From positions 91,168 through 155,167 of the forward strand of contig NZ_UNRE01000008.1 of NCBI RefSeq assembly GCF_900537085.1: DNA of 64,000 bases. Direction: 5' to 3'. The notes under the pieces are model-generated. The model was given only the letters and a program-made list of their open reading frames with translations. It made no database searches and was not told the origin of the DNA. The stretch is from Agarivorans sp. Alg241-V36. Lineage in GTDB: Bacteria; Pseudomonadota; Gammaproteobacteria; Enterobacterales; Celerinatantimonadaceae. The position numbers and the translations under genes are program-made. Below are positions 44,851-54,520 of the stretch, one piece after another (positions within the stretch are counted from its first letter, which is position 1; each line of letters opens with the position of its first letter).

Positions 44851-44872
44851 AGAGCAGGGCAAGCCCTGCTCT
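44851..44872 (-). terminator. Hairpin between aapJ and aapQ
   Basis: Perfect ten-base arms AGAGCAGGGC and GCCCTGCTCT with a two-base loop. No proper T run, so it is more likely a partial terminator or 3' stabiliser that raises binding-protein mRNA over the permease genes. Confidence 0.7.
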
Positions 44873-44885
44873 AATAAGGTAGAAA

Positions 44886-45911
44886 TTAACGAATTGGTGG
44901 AGCGTATTGGAAGCCGCCATCATTCCATAGTGCGTTAACACCACGGGCGATTCCTAGTGGAGAGCTTGCACCTACGTTTTTCTCAAAAGACTCACCGTAG
45001 CTACCTACTTGCTTAACAATGTTGTAGCCCCATTTGTCATCTAAGCCTAAACCTTTACCTTTAGGGCCTTCTAAACCTAAGATACGACGAACGTTAGGGT
45101 TAGTTGACTTAAGCATATCGTCAGCGTTCGCTGAAGTTAGGCCATATTCTTCTGCATTGATCATTGCGAATAGAGACCACTTAACAATGTTTAACCATTG
45201 GTCATCACCTTGACGAACAACGGGTCCTAGAGGCTCTTTAGAAATGATTTCTGGCAATACCATCGCGCTATCTGGCTTAGCTAATTTGATGCGTAGTGCA
45301 TAAAGCTGTGATTGGTCTGAGGTTAGTACGTCACAACGACCGGCTTCAAAACCTTTAACTGTTTGGTCTGAAGTATCAAATACTACTGGAGTGTATTTCA
45401 TACCATGTTCACGGAAGTAATCCGCTAAGTTAAGTTCAGTTGTAGTACCTGATTGAATACAAACGGCTGCGCCGTCTAACTCTTTTGCTGAAGAAACACC
45501 CAGCTCTTTACTTACCATGAAACCTTGGCCGTCATAGTAGTTAACACCGGCGAAGTTCAAACCTAGTGAGCTGTCGCGGGTTAGCGTCCAAGTAGTGTTA
45601 CGAGAAAGAATATCAATCTCTCCTGATTGAAGTGCTGTAAAGCGCTCTTTTGCAGTCAGGGGAGTATATTTAACTTTTGATGCATCACCTAAAACGGCTG
45701 CAGCAACAGCGCGACATACGTCTACATCAAGTCCTTGCCAGTTGCCGTCAGCATCTGGGTTTGAAAAACCAGGCAAGCCGGTACTTACGCCACATTGTAA
45801 GAAACCTTTACTTTTAACATTGTCTAACGTTCCTTCAGCTGCACTTGCGTTGGCAGCAAAAGCTAGTGCAACAGCAGCAACAGCTGCTTTAATATGCGTG
45901 TTTTTTAACAT
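44886..45911 (-). CDS. aapJ: Amino-acid ABC transporter binding protein (AapJ/BztA-like)
   Basis: 341 aa, signal peptide at residues 1-25 (cleavage after ASA). The mature part has the polar amino-acid-binding fold: GFLQCGVSTGLPGFSNPD, NTTWTLTRDSSLGLNFAGVNYYDGQGFMV and CIQSGTTTELNLADYF, as in AapJ/BztA. GGGAAG precedes the ATG at 45911; an earlier in-frame ATG at 45956 is less likely. First gene of the operon. Substrate is probably a broad range of L-amino acids. Confidence 0.9.
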   Translation of the reverse strand: MLKNTHIKAAVAAVALAFAANASAAEGTLDNVKSKGFLQCGVSTGLPGFSNPDADGNWQGLDVDVCRAVAAAVLGDASKVKYTPLTAKERFTALQSGEIDILSRNTTWTLTRDSSLGLNFAGVNYYDGQGFMVSKELGVSSAKELDGAAVCIQSGTTTELNLADYFREHGMKYTPVVFDTSDQTVKGFEAGRCDVLTSDQSQLYALRIKLAKPDSAMVLPEIISKEPLGPVVRQGDDQWLNIVKWSLFAMINAEEYGLTSANADDMLKSTNPNVRRILGLEGPKGKGLGLDDKWGYNIVKQVGSYGESFEKNVGASSPLGIARGVNALWNDGGFQYAPPIR

Positions 45912-46421
45912 GTTTTCTTCCCTGTACAGTTTGTCTTCTATTGTGGGGTATATCACTCGAATAATTTGCTTGAGTGCTAATTTGAGCCAATAACAACATA
46001 AACATTCAAATATTGGGTGTCAACATTATTGTAACACCGCAATCGCGTGAGAATGCCGAATAACTGACCACTAGCGCAAATCTATTCAATATAAATGAAT
46101 ATAGTATCAAGCCGCTTAAGAATTTGGCTTATCAAGTTTTTATTGCGCTAGATCAAGATTAGCACAGCTGATGATAATTCCCTGATTTAGTTACCTTAAA
46201 AGTCCTAAAAGCGAGATATGTCGCAAAAGTTTAATTTTGAATGGCGTAATGGAAGTAGAAACTAGATATTTTGGTTTATGTCGAAATTCCTACTAGCTAG
46301 TATGTTAATACTTAGTTAATAAACAGTCTAAAGCGCGCTGTTACAACTTAAGTAGGATGGGGTCTTATGCTGGCTTATTATATATTTATAGTGGCTTGTA
46401 CCTGAATTAGATGAAAAGAAG
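45912..46421. other. Divergent gap between aapJ and cobB
   Basis: 510 bases, AT-rich, no gene. It should contain both promoters. A loose inverted repeat (GGTGT...ACACC, 46016-46038) is the only structure I notice. No perfect FNR box or sigma-54 element. Confidence 0.5.
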
Positions 46422-47147
46422 ATGAATATGAAAAAAAATGTCATTGTTTTAACTGGGGCAGGTGTTTCTGCTGAGTCAGGTATCCAAACATTTAGAGATT
46501 CAGATGGCCTATGGGAAAAGCATCGGGTAGAAGATGTTGCCACGCCCGAGGCTTATCAGCGCTCACCAGATTTCGTTGACCAATTTTATAATCTACGCCG
46601 TAAGCAACTACAAGATGGCAATGTTCATCCAAACCCCGCTCACTTTGCATTAGCGGAGCTTGAGCAACATCAAGATATCGAACTACTGGTTATTACTCAG
46701 AATATTGACGACTTACATGAGCGTGCAGGCAGCAAAAATGTATTGCATATGCACGGCGAATTACTTAAAGCCCGTTGCCCAGTAAGTAATCAAACCACAA
46801 TATGGAAACAAGATTTAGGGAGTGATGTACTGTGCACTTGTTGTCAGTTCCCAACTCGGCTTAGGCCCCATGTAGTTTGGTTTGGCGAAATGCCAATTGG
46901 TTTAGATAGAATTTATCACCAGCTGAACCACTGTGATATATTTATGGCGATCGGTACATCCGGTCATGTTTTTCCTGCAGGAGGGTTTGTTCACGAGGCT
47001 GCTAGCCATGATGCTCGCACTATTGAACTAAACTTAGAACCCTCGGAAATGCAAAGTGAATTTGGCGAACGTTATTACGGACCCGCCAGCGAATTAGTAC
47101 CTGAGTTTCTTAGTGAGCTCACTTCAGAACTAAGAGTTAATAATTGA
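46422..47147 (+). CDS. cobB: Sirtuin NAD-dependent protein deacylase CobB
   Basis: 241 aa. NAD site [14 protein letters not shown] (about residues 12-25), [12 protein letters not shown], catalytic histidine in [12 protein letters not shown], and ELNLEPSE. The pair Y-x-x-R in FYNLRRKQL matches the SIRT5-type residues that accept succinyl groups, so both deacetylase and desuccinylase activity are likely. Zinc cysteines are C in ARCP and CTCC. It acts on acetylated enzymes such as acetyl-CoA synthetase. The next gene overlaps its stop. Confidence 0.93.
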   Translation: MNMKKNVIVLTGAGVSAESGIQTFRDSDGLWEKHRVEDVATPEAYQRSPDFVDQFYNLRRKQLQDGNVHPNPAHFALAELEQHQDIELLVITQNIDDLHERAGSKNVLHMHGELLKARCPVSNQTTIWKQDLGSDVLCTCCQFPTRLRPHVVWFGEMPIGLDRIYHQLNHCDIFMAIGTSGHVFPAGGFVHEAASHDARTIELNLEPSEMQSEFGERYYGPASELVPEFLSELTSELRVNN

Positions 47148-47902
47148 AAAGAATAATTTTACCGGGATTGCTAGCAGCACTTTTAGTTGCTTGTGAACAG
47201 TCCCCAGAGCAGCAAGCGCAATCACAAAACTTACCTCCGCTACACGAAATCGAAAATGTTCAACAGAAGAAGCAAACTTTTACCGACTTTATTACTCCTC
47301 TAATAGAAGCGAGTAATAGCAAAATTTTACAGCAACGCTCTGATGTAGAAGATATTAATGCCGAGCTTATTGCAGGCTCAGTTCTCTCTAACAAACAGAA
47401 ACAAACTTTAAGCGAGCTTTCAGAGCTTTACCGAGTAGAGCAATCATTGGATGAAAAAGCCCAAGTGCAACAACTGTTAGTTAAAGTGGATTTAATTCCA
47501 CCAGCATTAGTACTGGCACAAGCGGCGAATGAATCTGCTTGGGGAACCTCGCGATTTGCACGCGAAGGTAATAACTTGTTCGGTCAGTGGTGCTATAAAA
47601 AAGGTTGTGGTTTAGTACCTTTAAACCGTAACGATGGCGCGAATCACGAAGTAAGAAAGTTCGATAGCGTATATGAGTCAGTTAGCGTTTACATGAACAA
47701 CCTAAATAGCCACCCGGCTTACAAAGGTTTCCAACAACAACGAAATCAGGCTCGCGCTAGCGGGGAACTAAATGCGATAGAGCTGGCTACTCAACTGAGT
47801 AGTTATTCCGAACGCGGCCAAGCCTACGTTGAAGAGTTACAGCAAATGATGAGGGTTAACCAAAAACTGTGGCCAACCCGCACACCGATAATAGCGGGTT
47901 AA
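47144..47902 (+). CDS. Bax-like glucosaminidase lipoprotein
   Basis: 252 aa, TTG start overlapping the cobB stop by four bases. The lipobox LVAC ends at residue 17, so it is probably an envelope lipoprotein. The glucosaminidase domain (about residues 120-245) shows [21 protein letters not shown] with the catalytic glutamate, then NNLFGQWCY and [22 protein letters not shown]. coli Bax has this layout. It should cut glycan strands in peptidoglycan. Convergent with ttcA, overlapping it by a few bases. Confidence 0.82.
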   Translation: MKRIILPGLLAALLVACEQSPEQQAQSQNLPPLHEIENVQQKKQTFTDFITPLIEASNSKILQQRSDVEDINAELIAGSVLSNKQKQTLSELSELYRVEQSLDEKAQVQQLLVKVDLIPPALVLAQAANESAWGTSRFAREGNNLFGQWCYKKGCGLVPLNRNDGANHEVRKFDSVYESVSVYMNNLNSHPAYKGFQQQRNQARASGELNAIELATQLSSYSERGQAYVEELQQMMRVNQKLWPTRTPIIAG

Positions 47903-48795
47903 AGCTCAACAACTTGAACAATACCAGCTTGGCTATGTTGGCTTGGCTGGTCTTCTAACTCTGGAGCATCAAAACCAATATCACCGCCGTTGATAATCCC
48001 GCTATCACGATTTATTGATTTAAAGTCGAACTGTTGATGGTCGAGTAGGTGCGAAGGCACAACATTTTGAACCGACCTAAACATTGATTCGATTCGACCA
48101 GGAAAACGCTTTTCCCAATCATTTAGCATTTGTTTAATTGCCTGACGTTGTAGGTTCTCCTGTGAACCACAAAGGTTACAAGGAATGATAGGAAAAGATT
48201 TTAGCTCAGCATATTTTTCCATATCGCTTTCTTTGCAATAGGCCATCGGGCGAATAACGACATGTTTACCATCATCACTCACAAGTTTAGGTGGCATGGT
48301 TTTAAGCTTGCCACCGTGGAACATGTTTAAAAATAAGGTTTCTAATATGTCGTCACGGTGATGGCCAAGGGCTATTTTTGTAGCGCCAAGCTCAGTAGCT
48401 GTTCGATACAATATCCCACGGCGCAAACGCGAGCATAACGAGCAGGTTGTCTTACCTTCTGGGATCTTATCTTTAACAATCGAGTAGGTATCTTCTTCTA
48501 CGATTTTGTATTCAATGCCTAAGCCGTCAAGATATTCCGGCAATATATGCTCTGGAAAGCCCGGTTGTTTTTGGTCTAAGTTAACGGCAACAATGTCAAA
48601 ATGTATCGGGGCATGAGCGCGCAAGTTCATTAGGATGTCTAGCATTGCATAACTGTCTTTACCGCCAGACAAACAAACCATTACCTTGTCGCCGTCTTCT
48701 ATCATGTTGTAATCGGCTATTGCCTGACCAACATGACGACGAATTCGCTTCTGAAGTTTGTTGTGGTTGTATTGTTGTTTAGCTGTAACTGACAT
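47899..48795 (-). CDS. ttcA: tRNA 2-thiocytidine synthetase TtcA
   Basis: 298 aa. PP-loop ATPase motif [10 protein letters not shown] (about residues 44-53), [10 protein letters not shown] and CNLCGSQ supply the Fe-S cysteines. It thiolates cytidine 32 of several tRNAs. It is near fnr and uspE, as in enteric bacteria and relatives. Confidence 0.95.
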   Translation of the reverse strand: MSVTAKQQYNHNKLQKRIRRHVGQAIADYNMIEDGDKVMVCLSGGKDSYAMLDILMNLRAHAPIHFDIVAVNLDQKQPGFPEHILPEYLDGLGIEYKIVEEDTYSIVKDKIPEGKTTCSLCSRLRRGILYRTATELGATKIALGHHRDDILETLFLNMFHGGKLKTMPPKLVSDDGKHVVIRPMAYCKESDMEKYAELKSFPIIPCNLCGSQENLQRQAIKQMLNDWEKRFPGRIESMFRSVQNVVPSHLLDHQQFDFKSINRDSGIINGGDIGFDAPELEDQPSQHSQAGIVQVVEL

Positions 48796-48810
48796 AGTGT
48801 GTTCCCAATA

Positions 48811-48842
48811 AAAAAGCGGGGCTATTATATAACCCCGCTTTG
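48811..48842 (-). terminator. Terminator downstream of uspE
   Basis: AAGCGGGG and CCCCGCTT with a 11-base loop; on the minus strand it ends in TTTTT. Confidence 0.85.
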
Positions 48843-48875
48843 CTTAAGCAATGTTTTACGTCAGTTAAGCACTAT

Positions 48876-49808
48876 CTATTTTTGGAAAGGACTCACAAAG
48901 TTTTGTGGTTTAAGCGCCAGCAGATCACAATCTAATTGGTCAATAACATGCTCAGCGGTATTACCAATTAGTGCTGCACTAAAGCCGCTTCTTCCAGATG
49001 TTCCCAATATAACGATTTCGGCATCTATATCGTTGGCCACCTCCGGGATTACATCGTCCGGCAAGCCTTCTTCCAGGTGGGGCGTTATCGTTTGTTCAAA
49101 TTGTTCTTCAACAAACTTATTGAGTGCCGTTTTATGAAACTCCATAACGTTCTTGTTGTATTTTAGGGGATCAAAATCAGGTAGCTCTATAGCAATGTTT
49201 ACCGGTGCAGCTGGGTAGGCTGTAACTACATGTAAGTTAGCATCGAGTAACTTGCTGAGATCTTTCGCCTCGTTGGCTATTCTTTCATTTAACTTGTGGT
49301 GTTCGTCATCTTCGGCGCCTGCGTGTATAGCAGCAATAATTTTGCCTTCTGTTGGCCAATCATGCTCTTTAACCATTAGCACAGGAGTGGGGCACTTACG
49401 TAAAATATGCCAATCGTTCGGCGTAAAAATAATCGACTGCAAGGTAGGATGTGGGTGAGTAGCTTTAACCACTAGGTCGTGACCAAAGTCTAGAACTTCT
49501 TCAATAACACTCTCGTATAATCGATTATTCCAAACTACCTTGGTTTCTATTTCTATCCCAGCGGTATTTGTTGCAGCTATTACTTCATTTAACCAAATAT
49601 TACGTTCCTCTATAACGCCTGAGCGCATGGCTTCACGTTCTTCGCCTGAAAGCATAGAGGTCATTTCGTAAGAAAAGTCATAAATAGTGAGTAGAGCTTT
49701 GATTTTTGCCTTGTCTTCTTTTTGTGCAAGAAACACTGCACGAGACAAAGCCGCCTGGGTGTCGTGAAGGGGGTCTATAACCACCAAAATATTACGATAC
49801 TTAATCAT
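48876..49808 (-). CDS. uspE: Universal stress protein UspE
   Basis: 310 aa with two tandem Usp domains (about residues 1-150 and 155-305). YRNILVVIDPLHDTQAALSRAVFLA opens the first and GTSGRSGFSAALIGNTAEHVIDQLDCDLLALKP closes the second with the GxxGR-type nucleotide motif. UspE acts in stress tolerance and motility. It sits beside fnr and has an FNR-like site about 105 bases upstream. Confidence 0.93.
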   Translation of the reverse strand: MIKYRNILVVIDPLHDTQAALSRAVFLAQKEDKAKIKALLTIYDFSYEMTSMLSGEEREAMRSGVIEERNIWLNEVIAATNTAGIEIETKVVWNNRLYESVIEEVLDFGHDLVVKATHPHPTLQSIIFTPNDWHILRKCPTPVLMVKEHDWPTEGKIIAAIHAGAEDDEHHKLNERIANEAKDLSKLLDANLHVVTAYPAAPVNIAIELPDFDPLKYNKNVMEFHKTALNKFVEEQFEQTITPHLEEGLPDDVIPEVANDIDAEIVILGTSGRSGFSAALIGNTAEHVIDQLDCDLLALKPQNFVSPFQK

Positions 49809-49885
49809 AAAGCAGCTCCTAGAATCGTCTGGAATAGCTACTTAACTTTAGCTCAATTTGTAGGAAATAAATTAGAGATAGTTAA

Positions 49886-49932
49886 CACTGACCTAGATTT
49901 TTTACCATAGATTGATGTAAATCAGGTCAGTG
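49886..49932. promoter_or_regulatory. FNR-like box inside an inverted repeat between fnr and uspE
   Basis: CACTGACCT and AGGTCAGTG are perfect nine-base arms 29 bases apart. Within them, TTGAT-gtaa-ATCAG (49912-49925) matches the FNR consensus at nine of ten positions. It may drive uspE and also end fnr transcription. Confidence 0.5.
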
Positions 49933-49943
49933 ATATTAGATAC

Positions 49944-50696
49944 TTAGCTTTGTTTGGTACCAGCTAGTTGGCGAAGGGCATCACGATCTGTGATTGAAAT
50001 ATATTTACCTTTTACGGCAATCATATCGGCTTTTTGAAAACGTCCTAGTAAACGAGAAATGGTTTCTACGGTTAGTCCTAAGTAGTTACCGATATCACCA
50101 CGCGTCATGGTTAAACGGAACTCTCTAGGAGAGAAGCCTCTTTCTGAAAAGCGTTGTGATAAACCATAGATAAAAGCAGCTAAACGTTCTTCTGCATTTT
50201 TCTTGCTTAACAACAAAATCATTTCTTGGTCTGCAACAATTTCATTGCTCATTAAGCGCATCATTTGACGGCGTAATTTAGGCATAGTGGCAGACAATTC
50301 ATCCATGGTATCGAAAGGAATTTCACATACCATAGATGTTTCTAGTGCTTGAGCAAAACTTGGGTGCTCTTGGTTGTTGATAGCATCAAAACCAACTAAA
50401 TCACCAGCTAAATGAAAACCGGTAATTTGTTCATCACCTTGTTCGGTAATGGTGTAAGACTTAATTGTGCCCGAACGGATGGCATATAAGCTTTTAAGCT
50501 TATCGCCAGCGGCAAATATTTCTTCGCCTTTCTGAATCGGCTTTTTACGCTCAATAATACTATCTAAGCGATCTAGCTCAGTCTCGTTAAGAGAGAAAGG
50601 GATACATAACTGGGCGATACTGCAATCTTGGCAGTGGATTTCACATCCACCAGTTTGGATTCTTTGACTAGCTTTTGGGTTAATGCTCATACTCAA
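49944..50696 (-). CDS. fnr: Fumarate and nitrate reduction regulator FNR
   Basis: 250 aa. N-terminal cluster cysteines at residues 22, 25 and 31 ([11 protein letters not shown]) and the fourth in MVCEIPF near 124 are in the right order for the oxygen-sensitive 4Fe-4S cluster. A cNMP-like sensor barrel, dimer helix and helix-turn-helix ([10 protein letters not shown], with the E-x-x-S-R contact) follow. It activates anaerobic genes. A perfect FNR box precedes ccoN in the same window. Confidence 0.96.
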   Translation of the reverse strand: MSMSINPKASQRIQTGGCEIHCQDCSIAQLCIPFSLNETELDRLDSIIERKKPIQKGEEIFAAGDKLKSLYAIRSGTIKSYTITEQGDEQITGFHLAGDLVGFDAINNQEHPSFAQALETSMVCEIPFDTMDELSATMPKLRRQMMRLMSNEIVADQEMILLLSKKNAEERLAAFIYGLSQRFSERGFSPREFRLTMTRGDIGNYLGLTVETISRLLGRFQKADMIAVKGKYISITDRDALRQLAGTKQS

Positions 50697-50758
50697 ACTG
50701 TGCTATAGGAGTTCGAGGCAATTCTACTCTTTATGTAATAAATTTTCTAGATCTATTG

Positions 50759-51424
50759 CTACAACAATGTAACAACTTGGTAGAGGCCTAAACTTAAAAC
50801 ACTTAGCCCTGAACAAATTTGTAATAGGCGATTTGTCATTAGTTTAGTCAGTTGTTGTCCTAACAACACAGCCAGCAACATCACACTAAAAGTGCCTAAA
50901 CCAAAACTAAACATAACTCCGGCACCATTTAGCCAATTAGCTTGGCTCGCACTTAGTACTAAGGTGGAATAAACCAATCCACAGGGCAACCATCCCCAAA
51001 CCATACCTAAAGGCAAACTGGCTAGCGGGTGTTGTAGTGCTAACACTTTGCTCGCCTTAGGTTGTAGCTTTGACCACAAGCCTTTGCCAAGTTGTTCAAA
51101 GGGAGTAAGTATTGACCACCACCGAGTCAGGTGGATGCCCAGCAAAATCAGCATTATCGCAGCAAACCACTGCAAACCAACCAACATATAAACCGAGCGA
51201 TGAACTTGGCTAATGGCTTGAATGGAACCAGCAACAATAGCGCCGGCAATAGAGTAGCTTAAGATGCGACCGAGGTTAAAACCGATGCTCACTAACAATT
51301 TCTTTGAAGAGTTGTTAGCACGAGATCCTAATATGCAAGCAATGCCGCCACACATAGCAATACAGTGAGTAGCACCTAGCAAACCAGTGATAAAGGCAGC
51401 TGTAAAATCAGCTTGGGCTATCAT
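50759..51424 (-). CDS. Sulfite exporter TauE/SafE family membrane protein of the cco locus
   Basis: 221 aa with about six membrane helices. FITGLLGATHCIAMCGGIA near the N-terminus and GMVWGWLPCGLVYSTL in the middle are the marks of the CcoS-linked TauE/SafE (DsbD-like) subgroup. Such proteins often follow ccoS and may help copper or haem delivery to the oxidase. The ATG at 51424 lies within the end of ccoS in another frame; an earlier in-frame start at 51454 is possible. Confidence 0.8.
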   Translation of the reverse strand: MIAQADFTAAFITGLLGATHCIAMCGGIACILGSRANNSSKKLLVSIGFNLGRILSYSIAGAIVAGSIQAISQVHRSVYMLVGLQWFAAIMLILLGIHLTRWWSILTPFEQLGKGLWSKLQPKASKVLALQHPLASLPLGMVWGWLPCGLVYSTLVLSASQANWLNGAGVMFSFGLGTFSVMLLAVLLGQQLTKLMTNRLLQICSGLSVLSLGLYQVVTLL

Positions 51425-51581
51425 CGTCTTGTTTGCTCTTATTTTTATCGTCAAACAGTATGTTGACGCCTTGACGGTCTAGGTCCTCAAACTGTTCGCT
51501 TTTTACAGCCCAGAAAAATACACCAATTCCTACACATACAAAGATGAGAGCGATAGGAATCAAGACAAAAATAATACTCAT
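51408..51581 (-). CDS. ccoS: cbb3 oxidase maturation protein CcoS
   Basis: 57 aa. One N-terminal membrane helix (MSIIFVLIPIALIFVCVGIGVFFWAV), then KSEQFEDLDRQG, the CcoS signature, and an acidic tail. It is needed to insert cofactors into cbb3 oxidase. The ATG overlaps the ccoI stop (ATGA), and its 3' end overlaps the SafE-like gene. Confidence 0.9.
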   Translation of the reverse strand: MSIIFVLIPIALIFVCVGIGVFFWAVKSEQFEDLDRQGVNILFDDKNKSKQDDDSPS

Positions 51582-53965
51582 TGCTTGTTTAACCTTAAGG
51601 AATTAGTGAGTACCGCCAAAGACGATAACGACATACCAATAGCGGCCATATAGGGAGTAACTATACCCGCAACTGCTAATGGCAGTATCAAGGCATTATA
51701 CCCCAAGGCCCAAGCGAGGTTTTGCGCAATAATCTTTTTGGTTTTCTTGGCAAGGTCTACTGCGGTAAGCAAGGTAGTAAGTCTGCTGCCTAACAACACG
51801 GCGTCCGCACTAGATTTTGCGATGTCGGTGCCTAAGCCCATAGCTATCGACAGCGGCGCAGCAGCCAACACTGGGCCGTCGTTTACGCCATCGCCGAGCA
51901 TTAGCAGGTGAGGGGAACTTTGTGTTTTATTCTTCACAACGTCGAGTTTTTGTTGTGGCAATGTGCCACTGGCAATGTCTGTGATATGTAACTGTTTAGC
52001 AACATACTCCACTTGGGCGGAGTCATCTCCAGTTAACATAGAGAGCGAAATATCTCTTGCTTTTAAACCTTTCGAAAAACTCACCGCATCTTTTTTGATT
52101 GTGTCTGAGAGGTAGATTCTAGCAGACAAGCCATTATCAACCATCAATACCAATTCAAGCATTCCTGCAATCGGCTCTGCAGCTTGCTTACAAAAAGATG
52201 CCTTGCCTAATTTTAACTGTTTACCATCTACCATTCCGCTCAAGCCCAAACCGGTATGGTGCTCAATATTAGTTGCGGTTAAGCCTTGGTATTCACTAAA
52301 AGCATTAGCGATTGGATGGGAGCTTTGAGCTTCTAAAGCGCCAATTAGTTGAAGAGTCGTTGCCTCATCGGTGACGCCAAGGCAGTTTACTTGTTTAATT
52401 TGTAACTTGCCCTCGGTAAGCGTTCCCGTTTTATCAGATACCACAGACGTCACTTTAGCTAAGCTTTCTAATACGTGTCCACGTTTAACCAATAAACCAG
52501 TTTTAGACAATTTATGGGTGGCAGCCGTTAATGCAGCTGGTGTTGCTAAAGATAAGGCGCAGGGGCAGGTTGCAACTAAAACTGCCAAAGTAATCCAAAA
52601 AGCATCTTCTGGAGAATGGAAATGCCAGAAGGTGTAGGTGAGTGCGGCGATTACGAGTAAACCAAAAACAAAATAGCGGGCTACGCTATCGGCTATTGTT
52701 GCTATCTTAGGCTTTTCACTTTGGGCTTGTTCTTGTAAGCGCATAATATTAGCGATAAAGGTATTTTGAGATACCGCTTCTACTGCTAAATGAACCGTTT
52801 GCTCATGGTTAATAGTACCGGCAAAAACTTTGTCACCTAGTTTTTTTGTAATAGGTAAAGACTCGCCGGTTAGCGACGATTCATCAAACTCACTTTCGCC
52901 AAACACTACCTGTCCATCGGCAGGTACTACCTCGCCGGGCAAAATTACGATGATGTCTGAATGCTTAAGCTGGCTTGCAGCAATTTTTTGCTGTTGACCG
53001 GATTTATCCAGTCGCATGGCTAACTTAGGCACTAGTTTCAGCATATTTGAACTAGTTTCACTGGCCTTGCGTCTGGCTCGTAACTCAAGCAAACGGCCAA
53101 GCAGTAGCAAAAAGGTGAACATGGAAACTGACTCAAAATAAACTTCGCCAGTGCCGTTTACCGTGGCATAAAGTGATGCGCTATAGGCCCCCAATAAAGC
53201 GATGGAGACCGGTACGTCCATATTTAGCGTTTTAGCTTTTAAGCTTCGGTAAGCGCCAAAATAAAAGGGCTGTGCTGAGAACAACAATACTGGAGTCGCC
53301 ATAATTAGGCTCACCCAGCGGAAATAATCTCGATAGATTAGTTCCATGTCATCAAACAGATCACCATAGAGGGCAATGGCAAACATCATTACTTGCATGG
53401 TGGCTAGGCCGGCGACGCCTAATTTGAGCAGATGGCTGTGGTATAGTTTGCGATCTATTTCTTCTTGCTTATCGGTTTGGAAAGGTGTCGCGTTATAACC
53501 AAGCTTATGCACACTTTGCAGTAGCTGACTTAACTTAACTTGCTGATCATCCCATACAAGCGTTGCACGTTGAGTCGTGGAGTTTACGTGAATTTTCTGA
53601 ACGCCAGCGATATGCGATAACTGTTTTTCTATTAACCAAGCACAAGCGGCACAGGCAATGCCTTCGATAGAGAGCAGAACCTCTTTGCTGGTTTCGTTTT
53701 GAGCAACAAATTCTAACTGTACGCTTTCGTCGTCATATTCCAGCATTTTAACTAGAGCGTCTGGCACTAGATCTTGAGCGCTAGGTGCGGCAGCTGTTCT
53801 GTGCTGGTAATAGTCTTCTAAGCCGCTTTCTATAATTGTTTGCGCTACGGCTGCACAACCTTGGCAACACATTGCTTGAGAGCTGCCAAGAATTGAAACA
53901 TGTAAATTTACGCCCTTGGGAATAACTTCGTTACAGTGAAAACACAGGCCTTGATTACTTGCCAT
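51578..53965 (-). CDS. ccoI: Copper-exporting-type P-type ATPase CcoI
   Basis: 795 aa. The N-terminus has a cysteine-rich FixI-type segment (CFHC, MCCQGCAAV) and a heavy-metal domain with CAAC. The ATPase core follows: TGES (actuator), CPCAL in the membrane metal site, the phosphorylation loop DKTGTLTEG and GDGVNDGPVL. CcoI/FixI supplies copper to the cbb3 oxidase. Overlaps ccoH upstream by 11 bases and ccoS downstream by four. Confidence 0.95.
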   Translation of the reverse strand: MASNQGLCFHCNEVIPKGVNLHVSILGSSQAMCCQGCAAVAQTIIESGLEDYYQHRTAAAPSAQDLVPDALVKMLEYDDESVQLEFVAQNETSKEVLLSIEGIACAACAWLIEKQLSHIAGVQKIHVNSTTQRATLVWDDQQVKLSQLLQSVHKLGYNATPFQTDKQEEIDRKLYHSHLLKLGVAGLATMQVMMFAIALYGDLFDDMELIYRDYFRWVSLIMATPVLLFSAQPFYFGAYRSLKAKTLNMDVPVSIALLGAYSASLYATVNGTGEVYFESVSMFTFLLLLGRLLELRARRKASETSSNMLKLVPKLAMRLDKSGQQQKIAASQLKHSDIIVILPGEVVPADGQVVFGESEFDESSLTGESLPITKKLGDKVFAGTINHEQTVHLAVEAVSQNTFIANIMRLQEQAQSEKPKIATIADSVARYFVFGLLVIAALTYTFWHFHSPEDAFWITLAVLVATCPCALSLATPAALTAATHKLSKTGLLVKRGHVLESLAKVTSVVSDKTGTLTEGKLQIKQVNCLGVTDEATTLQLIGALEAQSSHPIANAFSEYQGLTATNIEHHTGLGLSGMVDGKQLKLGKASFCKQAAEPIAGMLELVLMVDNGLSARIYLSDTIKKDAVSFSKGLKARDISLSMLTGDDSAQVEYVAKQLHITDIASGTLPQQKLDVVKNKTQSSPHLLMLGDGVNDGPVLAAAPLSIAMGLGTDIAKSSADAVLLGSRLTTLLTAVDLAKKTKKIIAQNLAWALGYNALILPLAVAGIVTPYMAAIGMSLSSLAVLTNSLRLNKQ

Positions 53966-54437
53966 CTATTTCTTCTGCTGTGTAAAGCGGGAGTTGTAAC
54001 TCTTCCTGTAATCTCCAGGTATCATCCATTGGACTAATGCGAATAAACCAACGGCCAGATTCATTAAGATCATCGCCAAAGCGGTAGCGACCGTTTGCAT
54101 CAGCAGTTACGACATAACTGCGGTCATTTTTAGCCAGAGTTTTATGCGCTAACTCGACTTTCAGTGGTTGGTTTTTTAAGGATTCAGGCAATGACATATC
54201 CAATACCAAACCATTGGTAGCAGGCGAAACAGATGCTTTGATCCCCATTTGTCCTGCTTTTTGGATTAACGATAAGTCAGCATTTATTGCCTTGCCTTTT
54301 TTGTAGTAAGACTCAACTACCATGTCGTTGTTGGTTGTAGCAGCAATATAAAAAGTAGTTAAGCTAGCAATTACTGCAGCCATAGGCAGCGCGATTAAAA
54401 ACCACGGCCAAAATTGTTTATACCAAGCTTGTTGCAT
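53955..54437 (-). CDS. ccoH: cbb3 oxidase assembly protein CcoH/FixH
   Basis: 160 aa. One membrane helix (about residues 10-32), then a periplasmic domain of the FixH family (NNDMVVESYYKKGKAINADLSLIQKA). It stabilises early assembly intermediates with CcoI. It starts the ccoHIS group, separated from ccoP by a terminator. Confidence 0.9.
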   Translation of the reverse strand: MQQAWYKQFWPWFLIALPMAAVIASLTTFYIAATTNNDMVVESYYKKGKAINADLSLIQKAGQMGIKASVSPATNGLVLDMSLPESLKNQPLKVELAHKTLAKNDRSYVVTADANGRYRFGDDLNESGRWFIRISPMDDTWRLQEELQLPLYTAEEIDGK

Positions 54438-54476
54438 AACAGCATACTTCCATTCACAAGGGGGCTTAAATATAAC

Positions 54477-54504
54477 AAAAAAAAACGACGCATAGGCGTC
54501 GCTT
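54477..54504 (-). terminator. Terminator after ccoP
   Basis: On the minus strand, CGACGC, CTAT, GCGTCG, then nine T. It ends the ccoNOQP operon before ccoHIS. Confidence 0.88.
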
Positions 54505-54520
54505 TTTATAAATTTTAAGT

